Assembly (NCBI RefSeq): GCF_023078275.1
Contig: NC_062979.1
Coordinates: 18,519,848-18,583,847 of the forward strand
DNA from: Leguminivora glycinivorella
Taxonomy: Eukaryota; Arthropoda; Insecta; Lepidoptera; Tortricidae
Reading direction: 5' to 3'
DNA length: 64,000 bases
Of the stretch, positions 62,088-64,000 are shown piece after piece. The notes under the pieces are model-generated. The model saw only the letters and a program-made list of their open reading frames with translations. It did not search any database and had not been told where the DNA came from. The translations under genes and the position numbers were made by a program. Within the stretch, counting starts at the first letter, position 1, and each line of letters starts with the position of its first letter.

Positions 62088-62267
62088 ACTAGCTTTTGCC
62101 CGCGGCTTCGCACGCGTTAGAAAGAGACAAAAGGTAGCCTATGTCACTGTCCATCCCTTTAACTATCTCCACTTAAAAAATCACGTCAATTCGTCGCTCC
62201 GTTTGGCCGTGAAAGACGGACAAACAAACAGACACACACAATTTCCCATTTATAATATTAGAATGGA
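62088..62267 (-). mobile_element. Helitron-like element, reverse
   Basis: Reverse of the 12638 family: ACTAGCTTTTGCCCGCGGCT at one end, CATTTATAATATTAGAATGGA at the other. Confidence 0.7.
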
Positions 62268-62304
62268 TACATTTAAATTAAAGAGCACATCCAAGAAACT
62301 TTAA

Positions 62305-62580
62305 TATAGACATACATACATACATATAACATACATATAATCACGCCTGTATCCCATAAAGGGGTAGGCAGAGCACATGAACTACTAAGTTTCAGTGCCA
62401 CTCTTGGCAAAAAGGGGTTTAAAGAAATCCAAATTGTGACATTGCAGTGACAGGTTGCCAGCCTCTCGCCTACGCCACAATTTAACCCATATCCCACAGT
62501 CGACTTCTACGATACCCACGGGAAGAAAGGGGGTGGTAAAAGTCTTAACCCGTCTCCACACGGGACAACAATACATATAG
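62305..62580 (+). repeat. Repeat C, longest copy
   Basis: (CATA)n, CACGCCTGTATCCCATAAAG, GCCACTCTTGGCAAAAAGGG, CGCCTACGCCACAATTTAAC, then GGGAAGAAAGGGGGTGGT, i.e. the reverse of 6967-7213. Confidence 0.85.
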
Positions 62581-63127
62581 ACAGCTGTGTGCAAAACACA
62601 GAGAACCTCCTATAGAGTAGCAATCTTGTATATTTTGTTCGCGATACGAGTCACCAGTGTTTGGGGTGCGAGGAGCGGGCGGGGAATGTGTTAAGCGCGC
62701 TGTGATTGGCCGTTTCAAGGACGGCGGGCAGTCGCGCCAGATGAAAAGGGACAGAAGTATGACTGTCCCTCTACTGACGCGTAAGTGGCCAATGTAAGTT
62801 GACCTATGCCGGCTCTGAATAAATTATAAATATGATTTATTTGTGGAATGTAATGCCGTCTGTTTTTAAATTTGAGCTTCTTGTTACCTTTCCACACCAT
62901 TTCACACTACAGGTTATCTTTAAGGCATCAAAATACCCTTTTCCAATTTTTTTGTGCGAAAAACACGCGCTGCTTTCGGGTCTGTTACTTGGTTGATACT
63001 GATCGGGCACGGCGAGCGCCCGCGCTTATATCAGTGCAAATACTAGGAAGGCTGGCGACCGCGAGTCGCCTTGTAATGGATGTCTATAGGGGTTGGTCTG
63101 TGATGCAAAATAATAGCAGTCAATAAG

Positions 63128-63525
63128 AAAATGAAAACTAATAAGGGAAAACCACAATTTAAAATCAATTAAATTGCAATTTCTTTTATTGTTTTACTTA
63201 AGTACTAGTAACATTGATTCTAAATTAGATTCAGACTTCATTTAAATGATATTGTAAGTAAAAAAAAGTGGTCATGAAAAACTGTATCTTTAAGTAAAGT
63301 TTAAATGTGTCGCTTAACTTCAAAAGTGGGTAAATCCATTCTGCTAAAAGGTTGATTATCTTTAAGATCATATTATATTTTTTATATAATCAACCTTATA
63401 GCAGAATGGATTGACCTACTTTTGAAATTAACTTAAAATCAATGTTGTACTTCAGTAAAACAAAAAAAAAATCTAAATTAATTGATTTTAAATTATTGTT
63501 TCCCTTAGTTTTCAACTGTATGTTC
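63128..63525. mobile_element. Fold-back with a MITE in its loop
   Basis: AATTTAAAATCAATTAAATT (63158 area) pairs with AAATTAATTGATTTTAAATT (63474 area), and AAAACTAATAAGGGAAA with TTTCCCTTAGTTTTC. The palindromic TGTCGCTTAACTTC MITE (63308-63433) occupies the loop. Confidence 0.65.
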
Positions 63526-63950
63526 TGTGCTACCTACATATAGAAGCGTGGTGAAAAATTTTGTGCTCCACTCGGTTGTAAAATTTGTTTAACTTTCGTG
63601 CCTTGAAACCCTCGCCACGCTCAAGATTCTAACTCCTTGAATATTGGAATCTTTCGCTGGGTCTGGTATCAATATTGGCACGTGCGGTTAAACAACAACT
63701 TTGCCCTTTTGTAAAACAAATAACTAATTATTACTGTCAATAAACAACATACGCTTTTTGCAAACAATTTACTATAAGTACCGATATAGTCTGAAAAGTA
63801 AAAAATTGTGTTAATCGTTGATGTTCTGAAAATGGTGTACATAATTTTTAAGAAAAAAAACCGCCGCTTTTGGGGTTCTGGTGAAAGGTACTTCCGAATG
63901 TTGGATTATGGACTACTATAAGATGTTGACATGTAACACTGGTGTTATTA

Positions 63951-63982
63951 ATAAATTATTGTATTGTATTGTATTGTATGTA
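63951..63982. repeat. (TATTG)n microsatellite
   Basis: About five units of TATTG, probably the tail of a retroelement. Confidence 0.7.
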
Positions 63983-64000
63983 GAAATGTGTATGTAGGGA

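Larger units (their letters stand above)
59890..63725. mobile_element. Inverted pair of arms, possibly one 3.8-kb element
   Basis: 59890-60080 and 63540-63725 are inverted copies (TTATTTGTTTTACAA...GGGCAAAGTTGTTGTTTAAC and its reverse). The termini are like the 48525 element. The interior holds a family A SINE, a Helitron-like copy and repeat C, all later arrivals. It could also be two solo copies facing opposite ways. Confidence 0.6.

Overview
This is a stretch of lepidopteran (moth or butterfly) nuclear genome. The evidence is AT-rich DNA, short exons in introns packed with interspersed repeats, tRNA-headed SINEs and CTAGT-ending Helitron-like repeats of the kind common in Lepidoptera, CCTAA (insect telomere-type) motifs in a satellite, and insect-like protein sequences. 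It is a eukaryotic window with no operons and no CRISPR.

Left third (1-20600, + strand): the 3' two thirds of CTR9, the TPR scaffold of the Paf1 transcription elongation complex. Fourteen exons join in a fully consistent reading frame to a stop at 20600. One intron uses a GC-AG splice pair, and the protein ends in a long RS-repeat tail. The introns hold partial copies of the gene's own exons (exons 7, 8, 9 and 14). Two copies of exon 8 are still open, phase 0-0 and followed by donor-like sites. The introns also carry nested DNA transposons: a 4-kb long-inverted-repeat element at 518-4549 with a TTAA-flanked element and a LINE fragment inside it, two hAT-like elements with perfect 8-bp target duplications, and many palindromic MITEs.

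Middle (23865-35221): an intronless carbonyl-reductase-type SDR gene with a C-terminal membrane segment (+ strand); a five-exon SLC35F-like transporter on the minus strand with an in-frame TGA in exon 3; and THOC7, a THO/TREX mRNA-export subunit, on the plus strand. The last two are divergent, about 500 bp apart, with a cluster of ATCGAT (DRE-like) motifs between them. CTR9 (elongation) and THOC7 (export) both act on nascent mRNA, but I see no evidence that their proximity is functional. Downstream of the transporter's last exon is a three-level nest of repeats whose innermost member is a P-element-like remnant with a broken THAP-domain exon.

Right half (35.2-64 kb): almost gene-free and repeat-dominated. 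It has a pair of inverted 540-bp repeats 5.1 kb apart, several long fold-back elements (47.4, 48.5-50.0, 52.1 and 59.9-63.7 kb), TTAA-flanked miniature elements, and a seven-monomer dimeric satellite at 50.5-50.9 kb. One likely coding exon (55618-55890) has a good donor but no recognised family; it may be the first exon of a gene continuing out of the window.
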